Part shown: piece by piece, positions 9,023-20,201 of the stretch
How positions within the stretch are numbered: position 1 is the stretch's first letter
Layout: each line of letters starts with the position of its first letter
Assembly: GCA_049999805.1 (NCBI GenBank)
Contig: JBNGIO010005082.1
Location: forward strand, 1-42,268
DNA length: 42,268 bases
Source: Folioceros fuciformis
Lineage: Eukaryota; Anthocerotophyta; Anthocerotopsida; Anthocerotales
Reading direction: 5' to 3'
Made by a program: the position numbers and the translations under genes
Notes under the pieces: generated by a model
What the model saw: the letters and a program-made list of their open reading frames with translations, nothing else
Databases searched by the model: none
Told to the model about the DNA's origin: nothing

Positions 9023-11144
9023 CTAGCGGGGAGAGGCGTCAACAACGGTGCCGCTGGGCACTCCGGTGTTGGAGATGTCGGGATTGTCAGCGAGAACAGG
9101 AGGTCCGGGCCCCTTGTCCTGCACACCCGCTGAATTCTCTGAATCCTTCGACAGTCCCCAGGGCGTGGTGCGCCACGGGTCATCCAGATCCCGGACCACT
9201 TCGAGGATGGAGGGCCGCCTCTCGGAGTCGTCGAGCTCGCAGCACACCAAGGCCGGGCTCACCAGCGACTGCACCACCTCCGATCCGGAGAAGTATGCCC
9301 CATGCCCAACCCGGTCCCGGAGCCATAGGCGGTCCTCACATCCCGCACGATGTTCTTGCCGTCCGAGATGGATGCAGACCGGTGACCAGCTGGAGTCCAA
9401 CAGCACGACGCCGAGGCTGTAAAACTTGGCCCTTGTCCGTGCGCTTGCGGGTGAGGAAGTACGAGGGGTCGAGGTACCCGGGCGTGCCCTTGACGACCGT
9501 GGAGACGAACCCCGGCCCAGACTCCTCTAGGTCTGGCCGGGCGCCAGCTTGAAGAGCCCGAAATCCTCCACCTTGGCACTCCGCTTGTGCTCCAGCAGGA
9601 TGTCGGAAGCCTTGATGTCCCAGTGGAAAATGGGGCCGGTCGGCCTCGTTGTGCAGGTACGCGATCCCCTGGTGCTCCCCAGCGCAATCCGCAGCCGAGT
9701 GAGGCTCTATCTACGCTCATACTGGGCCAGGTAGGGCGCTTACGAGAAGCTGGGACTCTCGAGTCGGAGACGGATCGTGAGGGGGTGCATGGAGTAGAAG
9801 ACCTCGGACCCAGGATCCCAGCTCCCAACGTTCCATGCCTCCTGGAAGTCTCTGCAGTGGAGAACATCGTTGAATGCGCTGCCTTTGCTTCCCTCCGCAG
9901 TGTAATCCGGGTCCGAGTCCTGCTTGGGAAGATCGCTCTTCAGCTTCTGCCGGGAATCTGTGAATTTGGAAGAATTTCCCACGCACACGGGGTTTTCCTC
10001 CCAGCCACAGCGTCCCGTTCGTTGTAGGGGAGAAGGCGGAGACGCGGTTGTGCTGCAGATTTAGAATGATGGCCGCTGTTAAGCCAGGGCCGGCGTCGTC
10101 CAGCCCGAGCCGTGGCAGGGACGACAGGTTCACCTCTCCGCTCAGATTGTTGGAGAAGAGAAACAGTGCCTGGAGCGATGGCAGCGGGCCGAGGGTTACC
10201 CCGCTCTCGGTTTGGGAGAGCTTGTTGTCAGAGAGGAAAACCGAGGGAGGCGAGGGGATCTCGCCACGCAGCCCGTTGTTGCTCAGATCCAACAACCAGA
10301 GCGAGGGGAGGTTGCACACCAAACCCGGGGGGAGCTCTCCCTGCAGACTGCGCCCCCGCATGCTGAGCTTGGAGAGGTCCAGGAATCTTGCCGAAGGCGC
10401 CCGGGATGGGCTGGGCATCCAGGGGGCTTGTTGTCTGGCCAGCTGCAGAATGGCCAGGGTGGAGCTGTTGGCCAGGTCCCGGGGGAGGGACGCCCGTGAG
10501 CTCGTTGTTGTCCACCAGAGGTACAGCGCGTCCGGGAGAAAGCGCTAAACGATGGATGCCGGGATGGAGCCTGAGAGGGAATTATTGTTCATGTGGAGGT
10601 GCCGGACGGAGGCGAGGTTGCTAAAGGTGGTCGGGATCGGGTCGGTGAAGAAATTCTGATCCATTTGGAGGTGAATGACCGCCGTCAGCTTGCCCCGTTC
10701 CGAGGGCAGCCTGTCAGCTGGTTCCGGCTAACCAGCGGTAGCTGTAGGTGCTGGAGGTTGTCGATGGCAGACGGCAGGCTCCCCGAGATGTTGTTCCGCG
10801 TTACCAGGTTCTTGAGATCCTCGACCTCGGGGGCCAGCTCGCCCTGCAGCCCCATCCGCAAGAGCCGCAGCTCAACTACTATCCCCACGCCTTGCTCGTC
10901 CCTCTCAGAAGACCCACTCCCAAGTGGAGACAAATTGCATTAGTGAATCGGAGGGGCCGCACGGATTATCCCCGTCACAGCTCATCAGTCTCCGGCTCGG
11001 ATCCACCAGCTCAGCTTTCACGGCCCGCAGTGCCGTCAGGCCCTCTAAATTCGTGCCAGTCGTCATCACAGGAAAAGGTATAGGTTGCCGCTCCGCCCCT
11101 TCTGCCAGGATGAGGATGATGCCGATCATCAAGTGGTGGAACAT
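9023..11144 (-). pseudogene. LRR-VIII-type receptor-like kinase pseudogene (At1g06840-like), internally deleted
   Basis: Minus-strand pieces in shifting frames follow the order of a plant LRR-VIII receptor kinase. They are: an N-terminal start at 11144 (MFHHLMIGIILI); the LRRNT segment LTALRAVKAELVDPSRRL and DNPCGPS; LRRs such as MGLQGELAPEVEDLKNL, NNISGSLPSAIDNLQHL, NNNSLSGSIP and LLDLSNNGLRGEIPS; then TLWLGG with NPVCVGN; then LRLESPSFS. The frame next jumps (about 9690-9720) straight to the kinase C-lobe: [24 protein letters not shown] (catalytic HRD is HWD, 9618-9626), an intact DFG (9557-9565), GTPGYLDPSYFLTRKRTDK and RRPSILEVVRDLDD. The transmembrane helix, glycine loop and catalytic lysine are missing. 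At least several frameshifts and in-frame stops interrupt it. The LRRs run on without visible introns, suggesting a processed copy. Confidence 0.8.
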
Positions 11145-12780
11145 CCGGGTCCTGGCCTTCTCCTGCCTCCTTCGATCACGAACCCCATGGCATTCGGAGA
11201 TGAACCTGCACACCCTTCTAATTATTCCTGCAACACACTCTCCCGAGGCACCACCTCCTTGCTTCTGCAACAGCATGATAGGATCGATGCGGTTTATGGC
11301 TTCCCTCTTAAGCAAGAACAAGAGCAAAAGGAGGAGAAATCACCTGAAGCACTATCAAGAACAGAAAGAAGGGGACAATATCACCAGGAGGAGATGAGGA
11401 TAGACACGGCAGCGGCGGGGATGGCCTGCGGGGAGGCAATGCTGGTGGCAGGAGGGAGAGCTCGTCAGACATGCCGGAGGATGGGGAGCAGGGTTTGGTA
11501 GCCGGCGCCGTGGGCTTGTTTTTTTCTCTTCCATTGCCAGACGGCAGGGTTATCAGGTGGAGTTGATGGCGCTACGCCTCGACAGCGATGGTCAGGAGAC
11601 GGCAAAGTCATTGTCCAGGATTTGTGCACCGTCTGTAGCTTAGCTCAGGTCTGGCGGCTAGGATGCGTTGCGATTGTAGGGCAAGGAATGGGAGCCAGGG
11701 TTAGGGCTCAGGAGGAGGAGGGGAGATGCGGTGCACGCCGGTGACTCACAAGGTGTTGGAGGAGACGGTAGAGATTTCCCTCCTCGTCAATCTGCGTGGC
11801 AACCCCGTCACTGCAACGACGGACTGACAAGCAGGAATTGTGGCCTCTATGAGGTTGCAGTGATGTATGGAGCGTCCCGGTAAGCCGTGTGTGGAGTTGT
11901 TGCATGTCCTGTTCCGAGTTGCATATTCTGGTTGCATCTTGTGTTGTGAGTTGCACTCATGATGTTGTGGTATGCTCAGCCCGTGCACACGGATTGCTTC
12001 TGCCTCGAATGCCACTCATGTAACGAGTTCTTTCCACTTTCTACAACCTGAGCAAGGAGAATCGGTCCTTCCTCGTCGTGCATGCGGGTGTAGGCGAGTG
12101 TAGGGCCATGACGCAGGGTGGTTCTTTACACTCCTCCGTTCTGTTTCTACGGGGACGGGGCCACGGTGGATGAGTGGTGTGTGTGGCAAGGGCGTCCAGA
12201 GGCTTGGGGATCGTGTACGGGAATTCCGATTCCTTTCCTATGCAGAACTTGGGCATAGGCTGGAAACTGTAGAAGTAAAGCTGCATCCCTCTGGCATTGC
12301 TTGGAGCCTTGTGCACAAATCTCCATCGCATCTGTCACGTATATGCCAGCATCTCCACAGCCAGCTCCTGAGGTGAGTTTCGGCATCGTGGAGAACCATC
12401 TGCACTCCAGTCTGAACTCATCTCGCTGTCTGATATCTGCATCTGCAACACCAACTCTGTGTTTCCATGCCTAGAATACTTTGTCTCTGTGTTGATCGTG
12501 CTTTTTAATTGCTTTATCGGCGTCCAGTGGCTTTTTAAGTCGGTGTCAATTGCTTTCTGGTTGGGCGGTTGTTTTCTGTAGGCCGGCTCCTGAAATGTTT
12601 ATACATAGTCGTTCAGCAGCCATTGCTGACAGGATGTTCCTGCTTTGCTGTCTAGGAGTGAAGCGAATATCTGATGTACAAGATACCGGTCACGTTCTTG
12701 TGGTAAGGTCGTCTAATCAATGTAAGCGGCGTCGACTAATGTTGAATCGGACTCGGTTGTCCTTTCAGCCTGTGGGCAAA
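11145..12780. other. Spacer between pseudogene and LEA_2 gene 2 promoter
   Basis: A purine-rich stretch at 11290-11470 and short unsupported frames in both directions. No gene, RNA or mobile element was recognised. Confidence 0.35.
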
Positions 12781-12789
12781 GATGGTGGA

Positions 12790-13547
12790 CGTGCTGGTAC
12801 CAGGTCCTGGGTACTCGACTTTGGTCGCGCGGAGGCTGCAACGCGTATGGTGGGTGGCGTTCGAAGAGAAGGATTGGGCAGGAAGGTTCTGCGGGGCCGG
12901 GCAGGAGGGGGTTGGTATTGCGTCACTGTTTGGAAGGTAATCGTCTCAACGTCGAATGTAATACACGCTGGGCCTGCTACCAAATGGGCCCGTGGTTGAA
13001 AGGCGCCGCTGTGTGATCGTTCCAGACGACGTGTGCTTATTTTCCTCTCCTCTTTCGGCTGGTCTCTATCCCTTGTGAACTTAGCCTTGCAAAGGATCGC
13101 TAGGCAGCATTGCATGCAGTTGTTGCAGAGGGCGAGGGCTGGGACCGTGTCCCGCAGCTGTTGGAGCTCTGACGCAACCGTCTCCCCTGCTGGTTCACGT
13201 CTCTAATTAGGCTGCCGCTACACGCTCCCGTTACAATTCTGCAATTGGGCTGCCGTTGCAGTCTCCCCCTGCAGTTCTCCAAGCGGGCATCCCAAATTTT
13301 ATTTTCGAGGTGGGAGTGACGTGACGTGCTCTGAAGAAGAGCCGCAGGTGTGTAGTAGGAACGTCCTAGTGCGCCCCTGTGTGCTTTTCGGGGAAGCTTG
13401 TTCCTGTTCTTTCCTGGGAAGCTTGTCTTCGTCACCATCGAACTATAGTGGTTTGGGTGGACAAGTCTTGCACAATCGGGTACGGCATCTCCCGGCCTTG
13501 GTTAGCTCACTTTTATAGAATGTCTGCTGGGCTGATGTGGGTGTATG
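12790..13547 (+). promoter_or_regulatory. Duplicated promoter/leader block of LEA_2 gene 2
   Basis: Counterpart of 3390-4010. It shares the 19-nt leader (13529-13547) and a TATA-like TTTATAG (13512-13518) about 275-290 bases before the ATG at 13804, at nearly the same distance as in gene 1. Two adjacent ACGTG cores occur at about 13316-13327 (gtgacgtgacgtgc). ACGTG is the core of ABA-response elements, so stress or ABA control is possible but inferred. Confidence 0.45.
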
Positions 13548-13803
13548 TTGCATGGTAGCTGGCTGGTTTTGTTTTTCCTCGTCAGGAGGTTGACATTAAA
13601 GAGTTGTTAGCTTTTTGTCAATCCCTCTCAATCAAAGGTAGCTAGCTGGCTTTTGTTGGAAGCTAGCTCGTCTTCAGCTCATTTGTGTGTGACCCATCTT
13701 CCTCGCCAGGAAGCAAGCTTCGGCTCTCCCATTTTTGGGGAAGGAAGTGAGGACACAAGTCACCGCAGTCTGGAATCTGATTCAGAACAAGACAGGAAGG
13801 GTC

Positions 13804-14490
13804 ATGGCAGAAGTACATGCATTAAGGGATGTGGACGGAGGAGACGCAGAGAATGGAGCGAACGGAGACACGGGGTCTCACACCATCGTGACAATGAAGC
13901 AGGATCCACGTGACAGCAGGAAGCGCAGCATCTTCCGTCGCTACAGAACGTGTTTAATATCCAGTGTTGTGGTGCTCATACTTATCGTCATTTTGATTGT
14001 CATCCTGGCCTTCACTGTGTTCAAGGCCAAAGATCCCAGTTTCAAAGTAGAGAGTGTGGAGCTGGAGAACTTCTCTTCGAATCCCTTACCACCACCGCGG
14101 ACGAATATGACGCTTAGGATCACAGCGACTGTGCACAACCCCAACATAGCCAGCTTCAAGTACGGCAACAGCACAGCATATATGTACTACCGGGGCATTC
14201 TAGTGGGAGTTGCTCCCATACCAGCAAGCGAGATGAAGGCACATGGTACGAAAGCAGTTAGCCTTGACCTGACTTTAGAGCTGGATACCTTCGTCTCCAG
14301 TCCTGCTATACTCATCTCGGACGTTATTGCCGGGGCCTTTCCCATGTCCTTCGATTCTACCATCTCTGGAAAAGTGAACATCGCCAACATAGTCAAGAAG
14401 CACATTACGGCCTCAGCAGTATGCAACACCACTATTCTCTCAAATTTTACAGAGAGCGCCATCGATTGTCAATACCACACGAAGCTCTGA
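13804..14490 (+). CDS. LEA_2/NHL-type membrane-anchored protein, copy 2
   Basis: Single exon of 228 residues, with the start at the ATG of gggtcATGGCAGAAG, which aligns with the start of copy 1. A hydrophilic, acidic N-terminus and a basic patch (SRKRSIFRRYR) precede one membrane helix at about 53-76 (ISSVVVLILIVILIVILAFT). The LEA_2 domain repeats the family core PNIASFKYGNSTAYMYYR and the downstream KVNIANIVKKHITAS, nearly identical to copy 1 (KVNILNIVKKHVTAS). Sequons (NMT, NST, NTT, NFT) again suggest an extracytoplasmic domain. It differs from copy 1 in lacking the cysteine cluster before the helix. Copies 1 and 2 lie about 9.5 kb apart with related upstream DNA, so this is a local duplication later separated by other genes. 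The biochemical role is unknown. Confidence 0.85.
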   Translation: MAEVHALRDVDGGDAENGANGDTGSHTIVTMKQDPRDSRKRSIFRRYRTCLISSVVVLILIVILIVILAFTVFKAKDPSFKVESVELENFSSNPLPPPRTNMTLRITATVHNPNIASFKYGNSTAYMYYRGILVGVAPIPASEMKAHGTKAVSLDLTLELDTFVSSPAILISDVIAGAFPMSFDSTISGKVNIANIVKKHITASAVCNTTILSNFTESAIDCQYHTKL

Positions 14491-15300
14491 CCCCATGACT
14501 GTCAGGCTCGCCAACTTTTGCTCCTACGTGCTCCTTCCAAGGTACCCCTTTCACTTAGTACCACTGTCTTGCTCACCCTTGTCCCCAACTCAGAAGCAGG
14601 ATATGAGCAAGGACTTCAGAAACTTATCAATCTGGGTGTAACTTCATTGTTTGCTACACTAGAGTTCCCGTACTCCCTTTTCTTCCTACCACATCCTGAC
14701 CACAGGATTTGTCCACATATGGATTGGAGAGTTAGAGGCCATGCATCCCCTTTTTTTGGGGGCAGTGGAGTAAGCCTATCTCGAGATCCAGAAGCACGTG
14801 ATGAGGCTCTGGTTATAGCAAGCATGTGATTTCCGTAGGCAGAGTGTGACATAGGTCTCAGATGCCCTTTCACAATGTAGATACATAAAACGCGAAAAAG
14901 CTGTGTTCGTTTTGTTCCTCCTCCACTCTCTCCTGCGTGAATGAATGTCTGTACAGTACTGCCCGGAATGGGCGAGACGCTTGTTCCGTTGTCTGATTGT
15001 CCATCGTCCAGGAGGGAGGTGGGGCCTGCGTGACCTACAGTCGGTGCTGCCAGGCCACATGGTGGCCTCTGACCACTGCTCAGACCCACGAAAACCTGGA
15101 CCTCGACGCTGCCCCTTTTCTCAGGGCATGCAGGTCACATGGGAAACCAATCACATATGAGACGAGTCGTATGTGTGTGATGCTTTTGCCATTATTTCTC
15201 CACGGCAAATGTCATGCCTTTGGTCCGCTTGTGCACATCAAAAGAGAGTCCTGTGAAAATAGCATAGGGTTTGATGGATGCCATGTGTGTTCTGGAAGTT
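14491..15300. other. 3' flank of LEA_2 gene 2 and spacer
   Basis: Only short unsupported frames. It does not carry the 3'-flank repeat seen after LEA_2 gene 1. Confidence 0.35.
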
Positions 15301-15311
15301 ACCTGCAATAA

Positions 15312-15337
15312 GAGAAAATAAAATAAAATAAAATAAA
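15312..15337 (+). repeat. AAAAT-type microsatellite
   Basis: Tandem aaaataaaataaaataaaat in the upstream region of the SUB1-like gene. Confidence 0.8.
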
Positions 15338-15934
15338 AAACGAAGCGTTGCAGCCTTGCAGGGAACCCGGCCCGGCCCAGCCAGCCAAGCCGGTGTTGGA
15401 GCCCGAATAATCTGACTTTTTCCCCTTCCAGCCACAAGTCTTTCCAGCTCACTCGGAGCAAAGCCCGTCCCCGCTGCGCGCTGGAAGAGAGCGCCCTCTG
15501 TCGTTCGAACCGCACTGGAGTCTGAGTGCAAAAGCTTGGGAGCAACAAGCGCAGCTCGAAATCGGTGCTGCCGATGGTCATTTGCAGGTTCGGGGCTCCC
15601 AACCCTTGTTGCTGTTGCATGGGGAGTAGTGTGGAAGTGCATTGTCTTCCTTTTTGCGGCTTCCCGATCGGCTTTGCTGCATTTTTGTTCCCGCTTGTGT
15701 TGCTTTAGATGAGGTGTGAAGACGGATCTGAGTGCGGCTGCTGGTGTCTGTGGCGGTGGTGAGAAGGTGCATCGGGAAGGTAGTGTGTAAGCAGCGGTGA
15801 GTTTGGCTTTTGGCAGGAATGTTCTTTCGTTGCTGATCTTTTTGTTGTGATCTTTGGTGAGCGCATGTGCAGGGGAAGAAGGAGTTAGGCAAGGCGGTGT
15901 CTTGTTCCTCCTCAGGATCTGAGGGGAGGCAGAC

Positions 15935-17979
15935 ATGAGGCACGATTCTCCTAAAGCGCGAGGCGGCCAGGATTCCTTGGGGCAGCAGATCATCCGAGTC
16001 ATCAGCAATGTAGGCTTCGCGTTCTTCGTGCTTGCCGTGCTTACGATCACCGTGATCGCGGTCACCTACCAGCCTCCGGATCCTCTGACGCAGCGGGGTG
16101 ATGAGATGTCCAGTATCTTGTCCGTGATCCAGAACTCCAGTTTCCGGCAGGATAATACCGTGATTGTGACGGGGGAAGAGTTCGGGAAGCCCAACTCGGA
16201 AGGGGCCATCACTCGGGACGATGTGGCGGACTTGCAGCATGACGCTTTGCCTGAAGAGGGGAAGAAGTGTTCGGGAGAGCTTGCTGTGGACTGCCTAAAC
16301 CCAGGAGTGAAAGCTGCCATCGAGGCCTGGAATCTGGACCACTTTCCTGCCCTGGACTTCTACAAGTATCGGCAGCCAGTGCATGTCCCGGACGATGCAC
16401 ACGCGTGTGATGTGGCTTGGAAGTACAGGGCCAAGTCGGATGGATCCTCCAGGATGTATAGGGATTACAGGAGGTTCGTGCTGAAGCTGCTGGAAGACTG
16501 TAAGTACGAAGTTGTTTCTTCTGGGACGTGGCACTCGGGCCACGGGGCGAAGCCAGGAAAGTATCACTATCCCGCCTCTCCTCCGCCTCCCCCGCCTGTG
16601 GAGCTGAACAATTCCGAGGACGATCCGGAAGATAGTCCGTTGGGCAATCCGGATGGCTCGGGTGAGAACCATGAAGGGGATGGGGCCGCGCCGGGCAACG
16701 TAGAGGGCGGAGGGGACGAAAACCCCTTGGGCGGAGAGCACCCGAACCCAGATGGTGGCAATACCGCGACTCCTGATGGCGAACAAGTTCATGCTGACTC
16801 GAATGGTGGAGAGAATCCAAACCAGGACCCGAGCGCAACTCCGGCTGTCATCGCTGAGCAAGGAATCGAGGTTGGTGTGGATAATGTGCAGGTCGCCGAC
16901 CTGACCCCGGTGGCGACGGAATCATCTATTAGGGAGCACAAGTACTTGCTCTATGAGAGAGCTGGTGACTATTGCAAGCACATGAACCACTTCACATGGA
17001 GCTTCCTTTGTGCTCTAGGAGAAGCGAAGTACCTGGAAAGGACGTTTGTTATGGACCTTGACTTCTGTCTTTCGTGGTCTAACAACCCTGGTCATGGTGA
17101 CGAACTCAAGGATTTCCGCCTTTACTTTGATCTGGACCACTTGAAGGAGGCATTGCCCATCGTTGAGGTCGGTGATTTCTGGAATCAGTGGAAACAGTGG
17201 AACGAGCAACACCCTGACGATCAGTTGCAGGTTTGTCCATGTCACTCACCTTGTCGTTTGTCTCTTTCGGTATTTGTGCGGTTGTTTTGACTTGTGCATG
17301 TTTGCACTGATTATTGATTGACATGTCCCTGCAGCTGCGTGACGTGCCGGAGTTTCAAACTACACCTATGGATCTCAAAGAGGACGATCATACCCTAGTT
17401 AGACGGCAGTTCCCTCTTCCAGAACCTGATAATTACTGGTACAGAGTCTGCGAGGGACCAGCACAGAGCGTGGTGGAGCGGCCTTGGAGCATATTGTGGA
17501 AGTCGAAGAGGATCTTAAATATTGTTGAAGCTATCTGTGGAAGGATGGAGTGGAAGTTCGATGTTCTTCATGTCATTCGCGGTGACAAGGCCAAGAACCA
17601 CGAACAGTATCCGCACTTGGATGCAGACACCCAACCTGACAGTATCTTGGACAAACTGCAGTACAAGTTACAGATTCAGGCACGGCGGAACATCTACATA
17701 GCCACTAATGAGGTGGAAACCTCCTTTTTCGACAAGTTGCGGGGGCTCTACAACATACACTTTCTTGATGACTTCAAGGATCTATGGGAGCCAAGCAGTG
17801 ATTGGTATGAGTCGACGAAGTTACTGCTAGAGTCACGGGGTCAGACGGACAAGGAACCAGAATTCGATGGCTACATGAGGGTGATGGTCGATTCGGAAGT
17901 CCTTTACCGGGCCGAAAAGAAGATTGAGACATTCAATGACCTGACGGCAGACTGTAAGAACGGTGTGAACACCTGTTAG
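15935..17979 (+). CDS. SUB1/At4g12700-type O-fucosyltransferase-like type II membrane protein
   Basis: Two exons (15935-17230 and 17335-17979; phase-0 GT-AG intron of 104 bp) give 646 residues. One membrane helix at about 24-44 (VGFAFFVLAVLTITVIAVTY) after a short basic tail fits a type II Golgi protein. Residues of about 205-320 form a low-complexity acidic, Pro/Gly/Asn-rich linker (SPPPPPPVELNNSEDDPEDS). The C-terminal catalytic-like domain (about 325-646) carries blocks recalled from the plant SUB1 family: GDYCKHMNHFTWSFLCALGE, FVMDLDFCLS, DNYWYRVCEGPAQSVVERPW, IYIATNEVE, LDDFKDLW, and a C-terminal IETFNDLTADCKNGVNTC. Arabidopsis SUB1 is described as a calcium-binding protein in cryptochrome/phytochrome signalling; relatives are annotated as O-fucosyltransferase-like. 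No activity can be assigned from sequence. The expanded acidic linker could bind calcium. Confidence 0.85.
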
Positions 17980-19511
17980 ATCTTATTGATCCGTAACAAG
18001 GTTCGGCCTCGCGATTGCAGTCTTTTTTGCGTTCAGAGGCTGGAGTTTTCTGCTGCAGCCCCTCTGAAGTGGGCATGGTGGCGGTGTGGCACGTCGAACG
18101 ATCACGTAGGTGCCTGGCAGGGCAACAGGGGCTGTGAAGACTTGGAAGTGTTCTCTCCCCTTTGGCGCGGCTAGCTGAATTTTGAGAACTGGATGCAGTG
18201 TAGACGTAGACACTAACTTCAGGGGGTGCATTATTTGTCTGTGGTAGGAGGTAAACAGGGGTGTGTCAGGATCTGTCCTCTCTCCCCGTGTGGGGTAGCT
18301 ACTAGTTCCTGTCCTCTCAGACATTGCAGAGTCGGGTAGCATGTTTACAGCGTTGGGTTGGTGAGCGTAGGGAGAGTTGAACTTCCTGCTAGCTGTACCC
18401 ACCTGCGTGGTCAGAAATCCGTCTACATATATTTCTTCGTGCGAACATCCCCCACGCTCACTGCAGGAGTTTTTCTGCGTTCACTCCTTTCCGTGTACTG
18501 TTAACAAGCCATGGTGTATTAGCCATTCTATTTAAGCTTCAGATCATGAAGGCTTTGAACTCCGTAGGAGAGGAAGAAGACCCCAGCCAATTGAGTTATG
18601 TCGCGACCTCCTCTGCGTCACCTGGTCTGGCAGGAAAGTGGCCGTTGTGTTGTCGTCTGAAGCTTTGACAGCTTGTAGCGTGTTTTGGCATAACAGTTGT
18701 ACGTACATACATAAAAAACAGAAAAGATTGGCGAGAGACAAATGTGAAATGTCATATAGACTTCATTTGGAGATGTGGAGATCGAGTTGAGCTAAAATGG
18801 CCTCCCCTGTGCTCGTCGAGCAAACACTACAGGCTGCTAGCCAGCAAGCAAACAAAAGAGATACATGTGAAGCGAAGTCGTCTGCAACAGACGTCAGGCC
18901 AACGAACGGCAGCGAGGTAGATGCAGCTAGGGAACCGTTGAGCCGTCACACCTGCTGGTTAGAGTGCTGCAGAAGATTGCGAGAAGTGTGTCATAACCAT
19001 CTGCGGATTGTCCTTGAGGCTGATGGCGATGTCGCATAATGAAGCCCGCGGGAAGGTTGTACCGAGTACGTGGTCACTCTCCACCTGCAAATTGCTTGCT
19101 CCTGGACCGGGCCGGGGCTCTGCACCCCCGCGTTACGGCCTCTGGCGTGGAGCTCTTAGAGAGGGCCTGGCCTGTGTCCCTCTTCAGCCGCGTCGGCCTC
19201 GATATTTTCATGTCACGCACGACCTTCGCTTGCCTCTGGTGCAAATCCGAGAGGACAACACGGACTGCAAAGAAGTTCAGCCTCAGCCACGGCTTCGTCT
19301 TTCGTCAGGGTAATGGTGCTTTCTTCTTGATTGATTCCTGTCGAGGACCCGAGTGTGTGACACCTCTCGTGAAACTTGTGAGCTGGATCCAGGTTCTTGG
19401 AGTGCGTTAGCTTCTGCCATGACAGCAGCCGCTGCTGAATGAACGACTTGTGTGCTCTGGATTGACAGGAAAGAAGGAGAGATCGAAGTACTGCACTACT
19501 AGGTAGGGCAA
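17980..19511. other. Spacer and upstream region of LEA_2 gene 3
   Basis: Short frames (18797-19039, 19039-19410) look non-coding or leader-like. An ACGTGG element lies near 19068. The upstream region does not show the promoter block shared by LEA_2 genes 1 and 2. Confidence 0.35.
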
Positions 19512-20201
19512 ATGGGAGACTCCGAGGAGAATGAAGCTGCCCGGATGACGCAGGGGCTCAAAACGGAGGACAAAGTGCTGCGTGTGGAGGAGGAGATTGG
19601 AACTACCGTCAGGCCTCCCTTCCGCCGTTCCAGGTGCTTCAAATGTGTGGGGCTGACAGCAGCTGCCATAGTCGCTCTGGTTCTTGTCATTGTCATTCTT
19701 GTGTTCACGCTGTTCAAGCCGAGAGATCCTCGGATCAAGCTGGAAAGCGTGACCCTGACCGGATTGCAGTTCGGGCCCGGCGCGGGAAGCTTGCTGCCGT
19801 CTGTGAACATGAGCCTGGAGGTGACGGTTGCCGTGAAGAATCCCAACCATGCCAGCTTCAAGTATAAAGCCACCACCACTCGCTTCTACTACCGAGAGAC
19901 GGCTGTAGGAGAGGCACCCTTGCCTGGAGCCGAGCTGGATGCCGACAAGACCGACATCCAAGTCACCATGGTTGTCATCCAGGTTGACAGGTTCCTCAGC
20001 AGCGACCCCTCCAACCTTGTGCTCGACGTTCTTCGTGGAGAGCTACCCTTTTCGACCAAGAGTGAGGTGGATGGCTATGTGAACGTGCTCAACGTCTACA
20101 AACACCACGCCCATGGAATAGCTCAGTGCGACATGGTCATCTTCCTTGGAAATCAGACCGTGGGAGCCATGAAGTGTGACTACAATGTAGATCTGCACTA
20201 A
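19512..20201 (+). CDS. LEA_2/NHL-type membrane-anchored protein, divergent copy 3
   Basis: Single exon of 229 residues, starting at the first ATG of the frame (caaATGGGAG). Layout as in the other two copies: acidic N-terminus, basic stretch (PPFRRSRCFKC), one membrane helix at about 50-72 (AAAIVALVLVIVILVFTLF), then the LEA_2 domain with NPNHASFKYKATTTRFYYRE and GEAPLPGAELDADK. It is clearly the most diverged member: KYGNS has become KYKAT, and the C-terminal CDYNVDLH keeps only the DC/CDY pattern. Its upstream DNA is different, implying an older duplication. The likely location is the plasma or endomembrane with the C-terminal domain outside the cytosol; the function is not established. Confidence 0.85.
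   Translation: MGDSEENEAARMTQGLKTEDKVLRVEEEIGTTVRPPFRRSRCFKCVGLTAAAIVALVLVIVILVFTLFKPRDPRIKLESVTLTGLQFGPGAGSLLPSVNMSLEVTVAVKNPNHASFKYKATTTRFYYRETAVGEAPLPGAELDADKTDIQVTMVVIQVDRFLSSDPSNLVLDVLRGELPFSTKSEVDGYVNVLNVYKHHAHGIAQCDMVIFLGNQTVGAMKCDYNVDLH

Noticed and set aside
15238-16838. Minus-strand frames of 275, 220 and 209 codons
   Set aside because: Antisense to the leader and exon 1 of the SUB1-type gene; no family resemblance and no splice logic.
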